A DNA stretch of 64,000 nt, taken from the NCBI RefSeq assembly GCF_015101885.1, contig NZ_CP062941.1, positions 1,798,001 through 1,862,000 on the forward strand. The letters are read 5' to 3'. Shown here in pieces: positions 26,825 to 36,617 of the stretch (its first letter is position 1; each line of letters starts with the position of its first letter). Below the pieces are notes generated by a model. That model did no database searches. It had not been told where the DNA came from and saw nothing but the letters and a program-made list of their open reading frames with translations. The stretch comes from Massilia litorea. GTDB taxonomy: Bacteria > Pseudomonadota > Gammaproteobacteria > Burkholderiales > Burkholderiaceae_D. The position numbers and the translations under genes are program-made.

Positions 26825-28408
26825 ATGACTCCTCCTGCGCTGCCGTCCCTGCGTCCCCGCTGGCGCCGGTCGGTGGCCGCCTTGTTTGTGGCGGCCGCGG
26901 CCGGGTTCATGCCTGCGGTGGCGTCGGCTCAGTCCTTCAGCACCTCCCAGAGCGCCGCGCGCCTGCCGACCCTCGGCGACGCCGCGCGCGAAGATTTATC
27001 GCCCATCGTCGAGCGCAAGCTGGGCGAAGCCATCATGCGCGAGATCCGGCGCGACCGCGATTACCTCGACGACGATGCCATCGCCGAATACCTGAACAAT
27101 TTCGGCGGCGCCCTGGTCGACGCCGCGCCCGGTGCGCGCGGCGAAACGAATGCAGATTTTTATTTCTTCCCGCTGCGCGACGGCTCGATCAATGCCTTTG
27201 CCCTGCCGGGCGGTTTTATTGGCATCCACTCGGGCCTGCTGCTCGCGGCCCAGACCGAGTCGGAACTGGCCTCCGTCGTATCGCACGAGATCGGCCACGT
27301 GTCGCAGCGCCACATCGCGCGCATGCTCGGCCAGCAGCGCCAGGATGCGCTGCTGCCGATCGCGGCGCTGATCCTGGCGGCGCTGGCGGCCAAGGCCAGT
27401 CCCGATGCCGCCATGGGCGTGATGATGGGCGGCCAGGGCCTGGCGGTGCAGCGGCAGCTGAACTTCAGCCGCGACGCCGAGCGCGAGGCCGACCGTGTCG
27501 GCTTCCAGATCATGAGCGCCGGCGGCTACGATACCTCGGGCATGGTGGCCTTCTTCAAGCGCCTTCAGAGCGTGAGCAAGGTGTATGGAGAAATTCCTGC
27601 CTTCCTCAGCAGCCACCCGCTGACGAGCGAGCGGATCGTCGACATCCAGGCGCGCATCAAGGAAACGCCGTACCGGCAGCGCCCCGACCCGATCGAGTTT
27701 TACATCGCCAAGGCCCGTGCCCGGGTGCTGCAGGATATGAGTACCACCGGGCGCCGCGACACGCGTACCGCTTTCCAGACGCAACTGGCCCAGCAGCACC
27801 GCCAGCAGCAGGCGGCGGCGCAATACGGCTTGTCCTTCCTGGCGCTGAAGGAGAGCGACCTGGCCGGCGCGCGCAGCTGGTACGACAAGGCGCGTGCGAC
27901 CCTCAAGGCGAAGGAGGGGACCTTCTCGGCGGCGCCCGCCAACGACGGCGGCGCCCTGTTTGCCGTGCTCGACCTGGAAATCAAGCTCGCGCCCGGACAG
28001 CCGAAAGAGGTTGCCCAGCAAGCCCTGAAGGATGCCGAAGAGGCGACGAACCGCTTCCCCCTGTCGCGCGCCCTGGCGCGCCAGTATGCCGATGCGATGA
28101 TCAATGCCGGCAAGTTTGAGGATGCGACGCGCTACCTGCGCGAGCAGGTGCGGCAGTACCGCGAGGACGCCAAGCTGTACGACCTGCTGGCGAAAGCGTA
28201 TTCGAAGCAGGGCAAGATCGCGCTGCAGCACATGGCGCTGGCCGAATCCTATGTGCTGGCCGGCGCGCTGCCGGCAGCGGTCGACCAGCTCAATAATGCG
28301 CGCAAGGCAAGCGATGTGTCCTTCTATGATCAGTCCGTGATCGACGCCCGCGAGCGCGAGATCAAGAAGCGCCAGAAAGAGGAAAAGGAAGACGAGAAGG
28401 AGCGGTAA
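26825..28408 (+). CDS. M48 family periplasmic metalloprotease, BepA-like with TPR region
   Basis: A 527-residue zinc protease. After a signal peptide (hydrophobic, ending VASAQS) comes the peptidase domain with HEIGH (H154, E155, H158) and downstream SRDAEREAD supplying the third ligand. A C-terminal helical TPR-like half (about 290-515) follows, ending in a highly charged EKEDEKER tail. BepA-type enzymes help assemble or degrade the outer-membrane LPS transporter LptD. ATG at 26825 gives a proper signal; GTG at 26816 is possible. The frame stays open far upstream over moaC, which is not coding. Confidence 0.9.
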   Translation: MTPPALPSLRPRWRRSVAALFVAAAAGFMPAVASAQSFSTSQSAARLPTLGDAAREDLSPIVERKLGEAIMREIRRDRDYLDDDAIAEYLNNFGGALVDAAPGARGETNADFYFFPLRDGSINAFALPGGFIGIHSGLLLAAQTESELASVVSHEIGHVSQRHIARMLGQQRQDALLPIAALILAALAAKASPDAAMGVMMGGQGLAVQRQLNFSRDAEREADRVGFQIMSAGGYDTSGMVAFFKRLQSVSKVYGEIPAFLSSHPLTSERIVDIQARIKETPYRQRPDPIEFYIAKARARVLQDMSTTGRRDTRTAFQTQLAQQHRQQQAAAQYGLSFLALKESDLAGARSWYDKARATLKAKEGTFSAAPANDGGALFAVLDLEIKLAPGQPKEVAQQALKDAEEATNRFPLSRALARQYADAMINAGKFEDATRYLREQVRQYREDAKLYDLLAKAYSKQGKIALQHMALAESYVLAGALPAAVDQLNNARKASDVSFYDQSVIDAREREIKKRQKEEKEDEKER

Positions 28409-28416
28409 ATCGTCGT

Positions 28417-28635
28417 TCAGGCCAGCCGTTCGACCGTGCCGTGTTTCGGCGTCGCGTTCTCGTGGAACAAGTCGGCCAGGTATTCCCCAAGTTCGTGTTC
28501 AGCGACGTCGGCCGGCACGATGAAATCGGCCGCGCGGCGCTTGCCGTCGGTGCCAGGATAGAACGCCTGCCATTCGCCGGCAGTGCGCGCGACGACGATC
28601 AGCGTGCCGAACACATTGAAGTGGTGAGCGTTCAT
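28417..28635 (-). CDS. Small conserved hypothetical protein
   Basis: A 72-residue acidic soluble protein (MNAHHFNVFGTLIVVARTAG start, HGTVERLA end). I recognise no function. Its ATG overlaps the stop of the preceding 199-residue gene by 4 bp (28632-28635), so the two are almost certainly translated together. It converges on the M48 protease gene with an 8-bp gap. Confidence 0.6.
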   Translation of the reverse strand: MNAHHFNVFGTLIVVARTAGEWQAFYPGTDGKRRAADFIVPADVAEHELGEYLADLFHENATPKHGTVERLA

Positions 28636-29231
28636 TCCTGGGCCGGTGGCGCCGGCGTGCGCACGAATCCAAAACGTTCGGGCAGGGTGTCGCGCTCGAT
28701 GCGTTCGACCGGCACCGCCTGCCCGCGCCAGCGCAGGATCAATGCGCCCGCGCCGTCGTCGAGCCAGCGCAGCAGCGCTTCGTCGCCGGGCGCCTGGCCG
28801 TTCAGTTCCAGTGCTTCGAACAATTGCGCCACGTCGCGGTCGTCGACCTGGGCGACGATCTCCCCCGCCTGCACGATCGCCACGCCGACTTCCGTCAGGT
28901 ACAGGCGCTCGATGCTTGCAAGCGGCGCGCCGGTCTGCAGCACCAGTCCTTGCGCCGGATCGGTGCGCGCAACATACGGCGTCGCTTCCAGGTTCACGTA
29001 GACGCGCTGCGGGCCGTTCTGGAAATACCAGCGCCCGGCGTCGTCATGCGCGTAATTGCGGTTGATGAAGCCGACCAGCGTGGCGTTGTTCAGCTTGTCG
29101 CCGGCTGAATCGGCCTGTTGCGCGGCCTCGTCGCGCATGCGCCAGTTGCCGCGCGCATCGAGCGCGAGCCAGCCGTAGCAGTGCGGCACGTTCGGCCACT
29201 TGGCCATTGCCTGTTTTACGATGTCATCCAT
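28632..29231 (-). CDS. Conserved protein of unknown function (Burkholderiales family)
   Basis: A 199-residue soluble protein without membrane segments. Its text (VPHCYGWLALDARGNWRMRD, FINRNYAHDDAGRWYFQNGP, RVYVNLEATPYV) belongs to a DUF found in beta-proteobacteria, as I recall it; no activity is known. The start at 29231 overlaps the stop of the YheT-type hydrolase by 8 bp, and its end overlaps the 72-residue gene by 4 bp. It is the middle gene of a coupled three-gene set. Confidence 0.7.
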   Translation of the reverse strand: MDDIVKQAMAKWPNVPHCYGWLALDARGNWRMRDEAAQQADSAGDKLNNATLVGFINRNYAHDDAGRWYFQNGPQRVYVNLEATPYVARTDPAQGLVLQTGAPLASIERLYLTEVGVAIVQAGEIVAQVDDRDVAQLFEALELNGQAPGDEALLRWLDDGAGALILRWRGQAVPVERIERDTLPERFGFVRTPAPPAQE

Positions 29232-30243
29232 GCACGCCAGCTTCGCACAGTTCGGTGCCGGTCGGCGCGCCGCAGGTTCCCCCGGTCGCGTCGAAGAAGG
29301 ACAGAATGCGCTGCGGCAGCCAGTCGATCCGGCCCGGGAAGGGGCCGGTGGGGAAGCCGACATGGCCGCCTTCCTTCGGATACTCGAGCGTCACCGCGCG
29401 CGCGGCGCTAGTCGGCAAATGTTCGCCGGGCAGGAAGGGATCGTTGCGGGCGTTGAGCACCAGGGTCGGCACGGTGATGTCGTGCAGCACGTGGCGCGCG
29501 CTGGCGCGGTGCCAGTAATCGTCGGTATCGCGGTAACCGTGCAGCGGCGCGGTGACGACGTTGTCAAAAGCGTAGAGGTCGCGCGCGGCCAGCAGGGCCT
29601 GGCGGTCGAACAGGCCCGGAAATTGTTCAAGCTTGGCGAGGCACTTGGGTTTCAGGGTCTGCAGGAACATGCGCGTATACAGCATGTTGAAACCGGAAGA
29701 CAGGGCTTCGCCGCCGCGCGCCAGGTCGAGCGGGGCGGAAATGGCGGCGGCGGCCGTGACGAACTCCGCCTTGCTGCCCGATTCGCCGAGCCAGCGCAGC
29801 AGCGCATTGCCGCCGAGCGAGACGCCGGCGGCGTACAAAGCTCCGCTGGTGCGCGCCCGCAGACGGGCCATGATCCAGTCGATTTCGAGCGAGTCGCCCG
29901 AGTGATAGAAACGCGCCGTGCGGTTCGGTTCGCCCGAGCAGCCGCGGAAATGGGGTACTGCGCCCGACCAGCCGCGCGCTTGCAGTGCCGCCATCAGGCC
30001 GCGCGCGTAATGGCTGTCCGAGGAGCCTTCCAGCCCATGGAACAGCACGACCAGCGGCTTGTCCGGTTCGCCGTCGACGAAATCGACGTCGACGAAATCC
30101 TCGCCCAGGGTCGGGTGGTGGACTTCCCAGCGCTCGCGCCGATAGGCGAGCCCATGGGCGAGCGGTGGTTTACCGACGAGCGTGGCGGGGTAGATGGTTT
30201 GCAGGTGGCCGCCGGGCAGCCACCGTGGAGCGCGGTAAGTCAT
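29224..30243 (-). CDS. YheT family alpha/beta hydrolase
   Basis: A 339-residue hydrolase of the YheT/ABHD1-3 group. RAPRWLPGGHLQTIYPA at the N-terminus is the family signature. The nucleophile elbow is GVSLGGNALLRWLG, with Asp in LNARNDPFLPGEHLP and His in EGGHVGF. Esterase or lipase activity is assumed; substrates are unknown. Two small genes of unknown function overlap in series after it. Confidence 0.88.
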   Translation of the reverse strand: MTYRAPRWLPGGHLQTIYPATLVGKPPLAHGLAYRRERWEVHHPTLGEDFVDVDFVDGEPDKPLVVLFHGLEGSSDSHYARGLMAALQARGWSGAVPHFRGCSGEPNRTARFYHSGDSLEIDWIMARLRARTSGALYAAGVSLGGNALLRWLGESGSKAEFVTAAAAISAPLDLARGGEALSSGFNMLYTRMFLQTLKPKCLAKLEQFPGLFDRQALLAARDLYAFDNVVTAPLHGYRDTDDYWHRASARHVLHDITVPTLVLNARNDPFLPGEHLPTSAARAVTLEYPKEGGHVGFPTGPFPGRIDWLPQRILSFFDATGGTCGAPTGTELCEAGVHG

Positions 30244-30264
30244 GGCGGTGCGCCGCCGACCGGA

Positions 30265-30459
30265 TCAGTGGTGTTTGAAAGCCACGCCCGGGGCCAGGCG
30301 GTAGCGGGTGCCGCAGTAGGGGCACTTGGCTTCGCCGTCATGGTCGAAGTCGAGGAAGACGCGCGGGTGCGACGACCACAGCGGCATCGCCGGGTTCGGG
30401 CAGTGGGCCGGGAGATCCTTGGCCTCGAGTTCCACCACAGGCATCGTCTTGTCAGTCAT
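30265..30459 (-). CDS. CHCC-type zinc-finger protein
   Basis: A 64-residue protein with a likely zinc site C20, H31, C46, C49 (HCPNPAMPLWSSHPRVFLD then CPYCGTRYRL). This is the zf-CHCC family, related to the NDUFS6 accessory subunit of complex I. It is 21 bp upstream of the YheT gene on the same strand and could share its transcript. Confidence 0.85.
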   Translation of the reverse strand: MTDKTMPVVELEAKDLPAHCPNPAMPLWSSHPRVFLDFDHDGEAKCPYCGTRYRLAPGVAFKHH

Positions 30460-30656
30460 TACTATTCTCCGTCACGCAAAGTTGGGCAAAGACAGGATTT
30501 TAACGGATTCAGGCGACGGTTCGGAATGATCGGTAGAATGGCGGATTGATCACGGATGGGCATGGCCCACCCGACAACATCTCGCCCTCGTTTCATGCCG
30601 CTCAGTCCTCGCTCTGCTCACGTATTCCCCTTATTGAATTGTTGCAGGAAGGCGAC

Positions 30657-31406
30657 ATGAACGCGCCCGATCCTGTCTCGCACAGCGCTGCCGTCGTCGA
30701 GCGCCATGATCCCGCACTCTGGCGCGAGGGGCTGCGCACGGGTGTGCCGAGCCTGTTCGGCATCGGCGCCTGGGGCCTGGTGGTCGGCATTGCGATGGTC
30801 AAGACGGGACTGACCGCGCTGCAAGCCACCGGTATGACACTGCTCGTGTTCGCCGGTTCCGCCCAACTCGCCTCATTGCCCCTGATCCTGGCGCATGCGC
30901 CAATCTGGGTGATTTTCGCCACCGCCCTGGTCGTGAACCTGCGCTTCGTGATCTTTTCCGCCTTGCTGGCCCCCCATTTCACGCATTTGCCCTGGCGCCA
31001 GCGCCTGCTGTACGGGTATATCGCCGGCGACTTGACGGTCGCCATGTTCCTGCAGCGCTTCCCGACGGCGGCGCCGGTGCCGGGCAAGCTGTCCTATTTA
31101 AAAGGGCTGGTGTTCCCGAACTGGGCGGCCTGGCAGATCGGTTCGCTGACCGGCATCTTCCTCGGCAGTGCCATCCCGACCGAGTGGGGCCTGGGCTTTG
31201 CCGGCACCCTGGCGATCCTGTGCATCACGGTGCCCCTGGTCGTCAACCGGCCGGCCCTGTGCGGGGTGCTGGTGGCCGGCCCGGTGGCCGTGCTGGCGAA
31301 TGGTTTTCCCTATAAATTGGGCCTGCTGGCCGCCGTGTTCGCCGGCATGCTGGCTGCGATGACGGCGGAAAGCATCCTGGAGAAACGAAAGGCGCGTCAT
31401 GGCTGA
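30657..31406 (+). CDS. azlC: Branched-chain amino acid exporter large subunit AzlC
   Basis: A 249-residue inner-membrane protein with about six to seven helices. Text such as REGLRTGVPSLFGIGAWGLVVG, FAGSAQLASLPLIL and VVNLRFVIFSALLAPH is typical of AzlC. With AzlD it forms an exporter of branched-chain amino acids or analogues. AGGAAGG precedes ATG 30657. It overlaps azlD by 8 bp. Confidence 0.88.
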   Translation: MNAPDPVSHSAAVVERHDPALWREGLRTGVPSLFGIGAWGLVVGIAMVKTGLTALQATGMTLLVFAGSAQLASLPLILAHAPIWVIFATALVVNLRFVIFSALLAPHFTHLPWRQRLLYGYIAGDLTVAMFLQRFPTAAPVPGKLSYLKGLVFPNWAAWQIGSLTGIFLGSAIPTEWGLGFAGTLAILCITVPLVVNRPALCGVLVAGPVAVLANGFPYKLGLLAAVFAGMLAAMTAESILEKRKARHG

Positions 31407-31743
31407 GTGGGAAATCTGGGCGGTCATCGTCGTGCTGGCGCTGTCGACGGCCATTACCCGCAGCGGCTTCTGGCTGATCGGGCACCGGGTGACGCTGCCG
31501 CCGCGGGTGCAGGACATGCTGCGCTATGCGCCAGCCTGCGCGCTGGCGGCCATCATCGCGCCCGACCTCGTGCTCGGCAGCGGCGGCCAGGTCCATCTCG
31601 GACTGAGCAATCCAAAACTGCTGGCTGGTATTGCCGCGCTCGGCTTTTATGTGTGGCGGAAGAACATGTTGCAGACCATCGTGTTCGGCATGTTGGTGTT
31701 TACACTGTTGCGAATCCTGCACGTGTTTGGTGCTTCTGCATAA
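31399..31743 (+). CDS. azlD: AzlD family small subunit
   Basis: A 114-residue protein with four predicted helices, including ALSTAITRSGFWLIG and MLRYAPACALAAIIAPDLVL, the usual AzlD pattern. Its ATG lies inside the end of azlC, showing coupled translation, as expected for a two-part exporter. It ends 50 bp before pgk. Confidence 0.87.
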   Translation: MAEWEIWAVIVVLALSTAITRSGFWLIGHRVTLPPRVQDMLRYAPACALAAIIAPDLVLGSGGQVHLGLSNPKLLAGIAALGFYVWRKNMLQTIVFGMLVFTLLRILHVFGASA

Positions 31744-31793
31744 GGGCCGTGGGGTAGAATATCGTTTTTTCACTATCTCACTGTTGAGCCGAC

Positions 31794-32999
31794 ATGGACG
31801 CCGTTCTCAGTTTCACCCGCTTGCAAGACCTGATCGATCGCGACGCGCTGAAAAACAAGCGCGTTTTCATCCGTGCCGACCTGAATGTGCCGCAGGATGA
31901 CAACGGCAATATCACCGAAGACACGCGCATCCGTGCCTCCGTCCCCGCCATCCAGGCTGCCGTAAAAGCCGGCGCCGCCGTCATGGTGACTTCCCACCTG
32001 GGCCGTCCGACCGAGGGCGAATTCAAGCCGGAAGACACGCTGGCGCCGGTCGCCGTGCGCCTCTCCGAACTGCTCGGCCAGCCGGTGGAACTGAAACAGA
32101 ATTGGGTCGATGGCGTCGATGTCGCACCGGGACAGGTTGTGCTGCTGGAAAACTGCCGCGTCAACAAGGGTGAAAAGAAGAACAGCGACGAGCTGGCCCA
32201 GAAGATGGCGAAACTCTGCGACGTCTACGTGAACGATGCCTTCGGCACCGCCCATCGCGCCGAAGCGACCACCCACGGCATCGCGAAATTCGCACCGGTA
32301 GTGTGCGCCGGCCCGCTGCTGGCCGCCGAACTCGACGCGCTCGGTAAAGCCCTGGGCCAGCCGGCCCGTCCGTTGTTGGCGATCGTCGCCGGCTCGAAAG
32401 TGTCGAGCAAGCTCTCGATCCTGCAAAGCCTGGCCGGCAAAGTGGACAACCTGATCGTCGGCGGCGGCATCGCCAACACCTTCATGAAGGCCGTCGGCCT
32501 GAACATCGGCAAGTCGCTCGTCGAAAACGACCTGGTGGGCGAAGCGAAGCAGATCATCGAGATGATGAGCGCGCGCGGCGCCTCGGTGCCGATTCCCGTG
32601 GACGTGGTCTGTGCGAAAGAGTTCTCGCCGACCGCCGCTGCGACCGTGAAGGACGTGGCCGATGTCGGCGACGACGACATGATCCTCGACATCGGCCCGA
32701 AGACGGCGACGATGCTGGCGGAACAGGTTGCCAAGGCTGGTACCATCGTCTGGAACGGTCCGGTCGGCGTGTTCGAATTCGACCAGTTCGCCGAAGGCAC
32801 GAAGACCTTGGCCATGGCGATTGCGGATTCGAAAGGCTTCTCGATTGCCGGCGGTGGCGACACCCTGGCGGCAATCGCCAAATACAACATCGGCGACAAG
32901 ATCGGCTATATCTCCACCGGCGGCGGTGCCTTCCTCGAGTTCCTCGAAGGCAAGACCCTGCCTGCGGTCGAGATCCTCCTGCAGCGCAGCGCGCAGTAA
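31794..32999 (+). CDS. pgk: Phosphoglycerate kinase
   Basis: A 401-residue glycolytic enzyme making ATP from 1,3-bisphosphoglycerate. Seen are [23 protein letters not shown], the [11 protein letters not shown] hinge start, [11 protein letters not shown] and the C-terminal GGGDTLAAI phosphate loop. It opens the pgk-pyk-fba block. TAGAAT at 31755-31760 may be a -10. A strong terminator sits between it and pyk. Confidence 0.96.
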   Translation: MDAVLSFTRLQDLIDRDALKNKRVFIRADLNVPQDDNGNITEDTRIRASVPAIQAAVKAGAAVMVTSHLGRPTEGEFKPEDTLAPVAVRLSELLGQPVELKQNWVDGVDVAPGQVVLLENCRVNKGEKKNSDELAQKMAKLCDVYVNDAFGTAHRAEATTHGIAKFAPVVCAGPLLAAELDALGKALGQPARPLLAIVAGSKVSSKLSILQSLAGKVDNLIVGGGIANTFMKAVGLNIGKSLVENDLVGEAKQIIEMMSARGASVPIPVDVVCAKEFSPTAAATVKDVADVGDDDMILDIGPKTATMLAEQVAKAGTIVWNGPVGVFEFDQFAEGTKTLAMAIADSKGFSIAGGGDTLAAIAKYNIGDKIGYISTGGGAFLEFLEGKTLPAVEILLQRSAQ

Positions 33000-33004
33000 T
33001 GTCG

Positions 33005-33032
33005 GCGCAGCCCAGGCTGCGCTTTGTTTTTT
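33005..33032 (+). terminator. Intrinsic terminator between pgk and pyk
   Basis: GCGCAGC (33005-33011), loop CCAG, GCTGCGC, then TTTGTTTTTT. It ends just before the pyk Shine-Dalgarno sequence, 14 bases from the pyk ATG. Confidence 0.88.
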
Positions 33033-33045
33033 AAAAGGACAGCTC

Positions 33046-34500
33046 ATGTACCGTGGCACCAAGATCGTCGCTACCATCGGACCGGCCTCGACCGACTTCG
33101 ACATCCTCGTCAAAATGATCCGCGCCGGCGTCGACGTCGTGCGCCTGAACTTCTCGCACGGCAAGGCGCAAGACCACATCGACCGCGCCGCGCTGGTACG
33201 CCGCGCGGCGGCCGAATGCGGTCGCGAAGTGGCGATCATGGCCGACATGCAGGGGCCGAAGATCCGCGTCGGCAAGTTTGAGAACGGCAAGATCGAACTG
33301 GCCAACGGCGACAAGTTCGTGCTCGACGCGAAATGGGGAGAGAACGGCGAGCTGGGCAACCAGGAACGCGTCGGCCTCGACTACAAGGCGCTGCCGCGCG
33401 ACGTGAAGCCGGGCGACAAGCTGCTGCTCAACGACGGCCTGATCGTGCTGGTCGTCGACAAGGTCGTCGGCCACGAGATCTGCACCACCGTCAAGGTCGG
33501 CGGCGAGCTGTCCAACAACAAGGGCATCAACCGCCAGGGCGGCGGCCTGACCGCGCCGGCGCTGACCGCCAAGGACATGGAAGACATCAAGACCGCGATG
33601 AGCTTCCAGGCCGACTATCTGGCGATCTCCTTCCCGAAGAGCGCGACCGATATGGAAATGGCGCGCCAGCTGGCGAACATCGCCGGCGAACCCTATCACC
33701 ACAAGCCGCTGATGATCGCCAAGATCGAGCGCGCCGAAGCGATTCCCGTGCTGCAGGAAATCCTCGACGCCTCCGACGGCATCATGGTCGCGCGCGGCGA
33801 CCTCGCGGTCGAGGTGGGCAATGCCGCGGTGCCGGCGCTGCAAAAGCGCATGATTCGCATGGCGCGTGCTTCGAATAAACTGGCGATCACCGCGACCCAG
33901 ATGATGGAGTCGATGATCGTCAACGCCGTACCGACCCGCGCCGAAGTGTCGGACGTGGCGAATGCCGTGCTGGACGGCACCGACGCCGTGATGACCTCGG
34001 CCGAAACGGCATCGGGCAAGTACCCGATCGAGACCGTCGAGATGATGGCCGCCGTCTGCGCCGAAGCGGAACAATCCGAATACAACAAGCAGGACGCCGA
34101 CTTCCTGAACGTGACGTTTACGCGCATCGACCAATCGATTGCCTACGCCACCTTGTTCACCGCCCATCACCTGGAAGTGAAAGCGATCGTCGCCCTGACC
34201 GAGTCGGGTTCGACCGCCCTGTGGATGAGCCGTCACAGCATCGATACCCCGATTTTCGCCCTGACCCCGTCACAAACGACGCAGCGCAAAGCTTCGCTGT
34301 ACCGGAATGTGCAAGCTTTCTACTTGCAGCAGGAAGGCGGCAGCCACGCCGTGCTGCGCAAGGCGGAAGAGCTCCTGATGAGCGAGGGCATGGTCAAGAA
34401 GGGCGACACCATCGTCGTGACCTGGGGTTCGCCGATGGGCGAAGCCGGCGGCACCAACGCCCTCAAGATCGTGCGCGTGGGCGACACTTATAAAGATTAA
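33046..34500 (+). CDS. pyk: Pyruvate kinase
   Basis: A 484-residue enzyme converting phosphoenolpyruvate and ADP to pyruvate and ATP. Seen are KIVATIGPAS, the MADMQGPKIRVG segment, KIERAEAI with the catalytic Lys, and ATQMMESMI. The C-terminal effector domain is present. ATG at 33046 follows AAAAGGA; the frame remains open upstream into pgk without being coding. It needs read-through of the preceding terminator or a promoter inside pgk. Confidence 0.95.
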   Translation: MYRGTKIVATIGPASTDFDILVKMIRAGVDVVRLNFSHGKAQDHIDRAALVRRAAAECGREVAIMADMQGPKIRVGKFENGKIELANGDKFVLDAKWGENGELGNQERVGLDYKALPRDVKPGDKLLLNDGLIVLVVDKVVGHEICTTVKVGGELSNNKGINRQGGGLTAPALTAKDMEDIKTAMSFQADYLAISFPKSATDMEMARQLANIAGEPYHHKPLMIAKIERAEAIPVLQEILDASDGIMVARGDLAVEVGNAAVPALQKRMIRMARASNKLAITATQMMESMIVNAVPTRAEVSDVANAVLDGTDAVMTSAETASGKYPIETVEMMAAVCAEAEQSEYNKQDADFLNVTFTRIDQSIAYATLFTAHHLEVKAIVALTESGSTALWMSRHSIDTPIFALTPSQTTQRKASLYRNVQAFYLQQEGGSHAVLRKAEELLMSEGMVKKGDTIVVTWGSPMGEAGGTNALKIVRVGDTYKD

Positions 34501-34557
34501 ATGGCGGCTTCCTTGTCGAAGTTCGTATACTGATTTCTTATTGTTTGGAGTACTACC

Positions 34558-35622
34558 ATGGCACTCGTATCCCTGCGTCAACTGCTGGACCATGCTGCTG
34601 AAAACGGCTATGGCCTGCCGGCGTTCAACGTCAACAACCTGGAACAGGTGCAGGCCATCATGGCCGCGGCCGACGCCACCAACAGTCCGGTCATCATGCA
34701 GGCTTCGGCCGGCGCCCGCAAATATGCCGGCGAAGCTTTCCTGCGCCACCTGATCGACGCCGCCGTCGAAGCCTACCCGCACATCCCGGTCGTCATGCAC
34801 CAGGACCACGGCCAGTCGCCGGCAGTCTGCATGGCTGCGATCCGTTCGGGCTTCAGTTCCGTGATGATGGACGGCTCGCTGGAAGCCGACGGCAAGAGCG
34901 TCGCCTCCTACGACTACAACGTCGAAGTCTCGCGCGAAGTCGTGAAATTCGCGCACTCGATCGGCGTGACCGTCGAAGCGGAACTGGGCGTGCTCGGTTC
35001 GCTGGAAACGATGAAGGGCGACAAGGAAGACGGCCATGGCGCCGACGGCACCATGACCCGCGAGCAGCTGCTGACCGACGTCGCGCAAGCGGCCGACTTC
35101 GTGGCGAAAACCCAGTGCGACGCGCTGGCGATCGCCATCGGCACCTCGCACGGCGCCTACAAATTTACCCGCAAGCCGACCGGCGACATCCTCGCGATCG
35201 ACCGCATCAAGGAAATCCACGCACGCATCCCGAACACCCACCTGGTGATGCACGGTTCGTCGTCGGTGCCGCAGGAGCTGCTGGCGATCATCCGCGAATT
35301 CGGCGGCGACATGAAGGAAACCTACGGTGTCCCGGTCGAAGAGATCCAGGAAGGCATCAAGCACGGCGTTCGCAAGATCAACATCGACACCGACATCCGC
35401 CTGGCGATGACGGCCGCGATCCGCAAATACATGTTCCAGAACCCGTCGAAGTTCGACCCGCGCGACTATTTGAAGCCTGCGCGCGAAGCGGCGACCGAGA
35501 TCTGCAAGGCGCGTTACCTCTCCTTCGGCTGCGAAGGCCAGGCGTCGAAGATCAAGCCGATCCCGCTGGAAAAAATGGCCGAGCGCTACAAGGCCGGCGA
35601 GCTCGCGCAAGTCGTCAAATAA
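34558..35622 (+). CDS. fba: Class II fructose-1,6-bisphosphate aldolase
   Basis: A 354-residue zinc aldolase of the CbbA/class IIB type. MHQDHGQS carries a zinc-binding His and the catalytic Asp, [10 protein letters not shown] the loop, and [10 protein letters not shown] and NIDTDIRLA the phosphate- and metal-binding parts. GGAG lies six bases before the ATG. It follows pyk by 57 bp in the standard Burkholderiales order and is closed by a terminator. Confidence 0.95.
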   Translation: MALVSLRQLLDHAAENGYGLPAFNVNNLEQVQAIMAAADATNSPVIMQASAGARKYAGEAFLRHLIDAAVEAYPHIPVVMHQDHGQSPAVCMAAIRSGFSSVMMDGSLEADGKSVASYDYNVEVSREVVKFAHSIGVTVEAELGVLGSLETMKGDKEDGHGADGTMTREQLLTDVAQAADFVAKTQCDALAIAIGTSHGAYKFTRKPTGDILAIDRIKEIHARIPNTHLVMHGSSSVPQELLAIIREFGGDMKETYGVPVEEIQEGIKHGVRKINIDTDIRLAMTAAIRKYMFQNPSKFDPRDYLKPAREAATEICKARYLSFGCEGQASKIKPIPLEKMAERYKAGELAQVVK

Positions 35623-35635
35623 TCAAGACCGTGTA

Positions 35636-35664
35636 ACGGGCTGCTGCGGCAGCCCGTGTTTCTT
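35636..35664 (+). terminator. Intrinsic terminator after fba
   Basis: ACGGGCTGC (35636-35644), loop TGCG, GCAGCCCGT, then GTTTCTT. The nine-bp stem is strong but the T-tail is short. Confidence 0.8.
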
Positions 35665-35719
35665 AACGGCGCGCCCTTTTCATCGGTCTCGCCGAGTCCG
35701 TTTCTCTGATACTCCTCCC

Positions 35720-36616
35720 ATGAACAGCCTCTATAAAACCACGATCAAGTCCCTGCCACTGCTGGGCGTCGGCAAAGTGCGCGACAACTACGCCGTTGGC
35801 GACGACAAGATCCTGATCGTCACCACCGACCGCCTGTCCGCCTTCGACGTCGTCATGAACGAGCCGATCCCGGGCAAGGGCATGGTGCTGAACCAGATGA
35901 GCGATTTCTGGTTCGACAAGCTCGGCCACATCGTGCCGAATCACCTGACCGGCATTGCTCCGGAAAGCGTCGTGGCGCCTGACGAAGTCGAGCAGGTGCG
36001 CGGCCGTGCGGTCGTTGCCAAGCGTCTCAAACCGATCCTGGTCGAGGCGGTCGTGCGCGGCTACATCATCGGTTCCGGCTGGAAGGACTATCAGCAAAGC
36101 GGTTCCATCTGCGGCATCGAACTGCCGCAGGGCTTGCGCCAGGCCGAGAAGCTGCCGCAGCCGATCTTTACGCCGGCCGCGAAAGCCGACCTCGGCGAGC
36201 ACGACGAGAACATCTCGTTCGCCGACATGGAAAGCCGCATCGGTCCTGAACTGGCCGCCAAAATGCGCGACGTCTCGATCGCCTTGTACACGGCGGCATC
36301 GGAATACGCGGCCACGCGCGGCATCATCATCGCCGACACCAAATTCGAATTCGGCCTCGACGACAACGGCGTGATGCACCTGATGGACGAAGTGCTGACG
36401 GCCGACTCGTCGCGCTTCTGGCCTGCCGACTCCTACGCGCCGGGCATGTCGCCGCCGTCTTTCGATAAACAGTTCGTGCGCGACTACCTCGAAACGCTGA
36501 CCGAGTGGAAGAAGACCCCGCCGGCCCCGCCGCTGCCGCAGGACGTGATCGATAAAACCCAGGCCAAGTACTTCGAAGCCATCGAACGCCTGACCGGCGA
36601 AAAGCTGAAGGCCTGA
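35720..36616 (+). CDS. purC: SAICAR synthetase
   Basis: A 298-residue ligase joining aspartate to CAIR in purine synthesis. [35 protein letters not shown] and DTKFEFGLD are hallmark blocks. It is of the longer bacterial/yeast-like type (about 300 residues). It starts the purC-purE-purK run; purE follows after one base. Confidence 0.96.
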   Translation: MNSLYKTTIKSLPLLGVGKVRDNYAVGDDKILIVTTDRLSAFDVVMNEPIPGKGMVLNQMSDFWFDKLGHIVPNHLTGIAPESVVAPDEVEQVRGRAVVAKRLKPILVEAVVRGYIIGSGWKDYQQSGSICGIELPQGLRQAEKLPQPIFTPAAKADLGEHDENISFADMESRIGPELAAKMRDVSIALYTAASEYAATRGIIIADTKFEFGLDDNGVMHLMDEVLTADSSRFWPADSYAPGMSPPSFDKQFVRDYLETLTEWKKTPPAPPLPQDVIDKTQAKYFEAIERLTGEKLKA

Positions 36617-36617
36617 G

